NCBI RefSeq assembly: GCF_000961885.1
Contig: NZ_JZKH01000106.1
Span: 1-23,333, forward strand
DNA from: Streptomyces rubellomurinus
GTDB lineage: Bacteria > Actinomycetota > Actinomycetes > Streptomycetales > Streptomycetaceae
Direction: 5' to 3'
DNA: 23,333 bases
Part shown: positions 22,705 to 23,333 of the stretch, piece by piece
Position numbering within the stretch: the first letter of the stretch is position 1
Layout: the number at the start of each line of letters is the position of its first letter
Notes under the pieces: generated by a model
Seen by the model: only the letters and a program-made list of their open reading frames with translations
Told to the model about the DNA's origin: nothing
Databases searched by the model: none
Translations under genes and position numbers: made by a program

Positions 22705-22838
22705 AGCACTCAACGAACCGCTCCAGGGGCCGGTCACCGGCTGCCACCCGATGTGGTCCAACTCCGGTGCGGGGTAAGCCTCCCGGGTGATCCGGGGTTG
22801 CTGCCGCAGGGCGGCCTGCGTTAGGCGCCGAGTGGGCG

Positions 22839-22920
22839 AGGCGGGTAGGTGGGCGCGCGCGAGAGGCGAGGCGGGCAGGTAGGCGGGCGGGTAGGCGGGC
22901 GGGTAGGCGAGCGCGCGCGA
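22839..22920. repeat. G-rich tandem repeats (12-bp units)
   Basis: AGGCGGGTAGGT (22839-22850) and three adjacent 12-mers AGGCGGGCAGGT, AGGCGGGCGGGT, AGGCGGGCGGGT (22869-22904). The flanks GGGCGCGCGCGAG (22851-22863) and GAGCGCGCGCGAG (22908-22920) are near-copies, so a larger nested unit is also repeated. The + strand has many GG/GGG runs. Confidence 0.8.
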
Positions 22921-23012
22921 GTGGGTGAGGCGGGCGGCGGACAGGTGGGTGAGGGCGGCGGCCCGAGGGCGGAGGGTGGAGGGAAGGGCGCGCTCAGGAT
23001 GGCCCGCGGTGC

Positions 23013-23047
23013 CTGCTCGGCGCCGGGCGGGGCCCGGCGCCGAGCAG
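23013..23047. repeat. 16-bp perfect stem-loop
   Basis: CTGCTCGGCGCCGGGC (23013-23028) and its exact reverse complement (23032-23047), loop GGG. It lies in a non-coding region, so it is either a terminator or another structural element. Confidence 0.85.
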
Positions 23048-23083
23048 CAAGGACAGGGCGGGTGGAGGGAGAGGGCAAATATT

Positions 23084-23119
23084 GGGCCTCGGCGCCGCGG
23101 GCCCGCGGCGCCGAGGCCC
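23084..23119. repeat. Perfect 36-bp palindrome
   Basis: Bases 23084-23101 are followed directly by their exact reverse complement, 23102-23119, with no spacer. Composition is almost all G and C (two A/T pairs). It lies ~35 nt after the 16-bp stem-loop at 23013-23047, just past a rare AT-rich patch (AAATATT, 23077-23083). Confidence 0.9.
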
Positions 23120-23206
23120 TGGGAAGAGCGGTCCTGCGGCGTGGTGCCCGCCCTCGGGGATGGCCTCGGCTCTGCAAGGTGCGGTGATTGCAGGCGCCCA
23201 GGGGTT

Positions 23207-23236
23207 CGCCGCCCCGCGCGGTGGCGCGGGGCGGCG
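23207..23236. repeat. 13-bp perfect stem-loop
   Basis: CGCCGCCCCGCGC (23207-23219) and GCGCGGGGCGGCG (23224-23236), loop GGTG. Confidence 0.85.
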
Positions 23237-23272
23237 GGATGAACCCTCCATGCGCACTCGTGGGTTGGTGGC

Positions 23273-23303
23273 TGCTGGGCGCTGGCGTGCCCGGCGCCCA
23301 GCA
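23273..23303. repeat. 10-bp stem-loop near the right edge
   Basis: TGCTGGGCGC (23273-23282) and GCGCCCAGCA (23294-23303), 11-nt loop. The window ends 30 bases later; GGAGGAGG (23309-23316) there could be a ribosome site of a gene beyond the edge, which cannot be judged. Confidence 0.7.
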
Positions 23304-23333
23304 ACCCGGAGGAGGTGGCGCGGCGGCTTGGGG

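Larger units (their letters stand above)
22596..23333. other. Long non-coding region with dense inverted repeats
   Basis: About 740 bp with no reading frame I accept as a gene: the open frames here are long only because stop codons are rare at this GC content, and their products are low-complexity Arg/Gly/Pro/Ala strings without ribosome sites. It contains the G-rich repeats and six stem-loops listed separately. It may include the promoter of a gene beyond the right edge or a structured RNA. Confidence 0.6.

Noticed and set aside
23013..23119. Linear-chromosome telomere
   Set aside because: Packed palindromes recall Streptomyces telomeres, but the short loops and sequence are unlike the archetypal ends as I recall them, and an rRNA operon and core genes nearby argue for an internal position.
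22849..23187. Open frames across the right-end repeats
   Set aside because: The products are Gly/Arg repeats caused by the G-rich tandem units, with no ribosome site and the stem-loops running through them.
23201..23236. tRNA T-arm (GGGGTTCGCCGCCCC)
   Set aside because: The TTC is part of the 13-bp hairpin context and no other tRNA arms are present.

Overview
The window is high-GC DNA with strong third-position GC bias, GTG and TTG starts, many 1-nt or 4-nt start/stop overlaps and several apparently leaderless promoters. This fits an actinomycete of the Streptomycetaceae (Streptomyces, Kitasatospora or a close relative). It reads as a chromosomal segment. I see no integrase, transposase, phage gene or CRISPR array.

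Layout. (1) 1-96: 3' end of a 5S rRNA gene and the rrn terminator. (2) 315-10427: a potassium and RNA block with the kdpD-kdpE two-component system, an OB-fold protein with a DUF3159-type membrane protein, then convergently two small TrkA/RCK proteins (ceoC, ceoB), and divergently from those a KimA-like APC permease coupled to a TRAM-domain RNA methyltransferase. From the OB-fold gene onward the order matches what I recall of the Mycobacterium tuberculosis Rv2694c-Rv2689c region. (3) 10434-10748: a 9-bp tandem array, a terminator and a 64-aa hypothetical protein. (4) 10928-14958: a LysR regulator and a secreted M9 collagenase whose promoter regions share TGACAT/ATGTCA half-sites. (5) 15079-15770: a compact toxin-antitoxin operon with an operator inside its promoter; the toxin has the Fic/Doc fold but a destroyed catalytic motif. 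(6) 15843-18735: a GNAT acetyltransferase divergent from two coupled, diverged ATP-grasp paralogs with DVNxFP metal-site motifs. (7) 18795-19655: an RlmA/TlrB-like 23S rRNA guanine-N1 methyltransferase. (8) 19803-22458: a RecF/OLD-like ATPase coupled to a MazG-like NTP pyrophosphohydrolase, then two DnaA-box matches and a protein of unknown function, with a small gene overlapping tail to tail. (9) 22596-23333: about 740 bp without a credible gene, holding G-rich repeats and at least six strong stem-loops, one of them a perfect 36-bp palindrome.

How the genes may work together. KdpDE (turgor and K+ sensing), CeoB/CeoC (nucleotide-binding gating subunits) and the KimA-like permease suggest a local K+ homeostasis cluster, although no kdpFABC genes are visible. 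The LysR/collagenase pair looks like a local regulon for secreted protein degradation. The best candidates for poorly described biology are the inactive-motif Fic/Doc toxin operon, the paired ATP-grasp enzymes, the ATPase plus NTP-pyrophosphohydrolase operon, and the stem-loop-rich right end. All functions are assigned by reading the sequence and from memory of families; no search was run.
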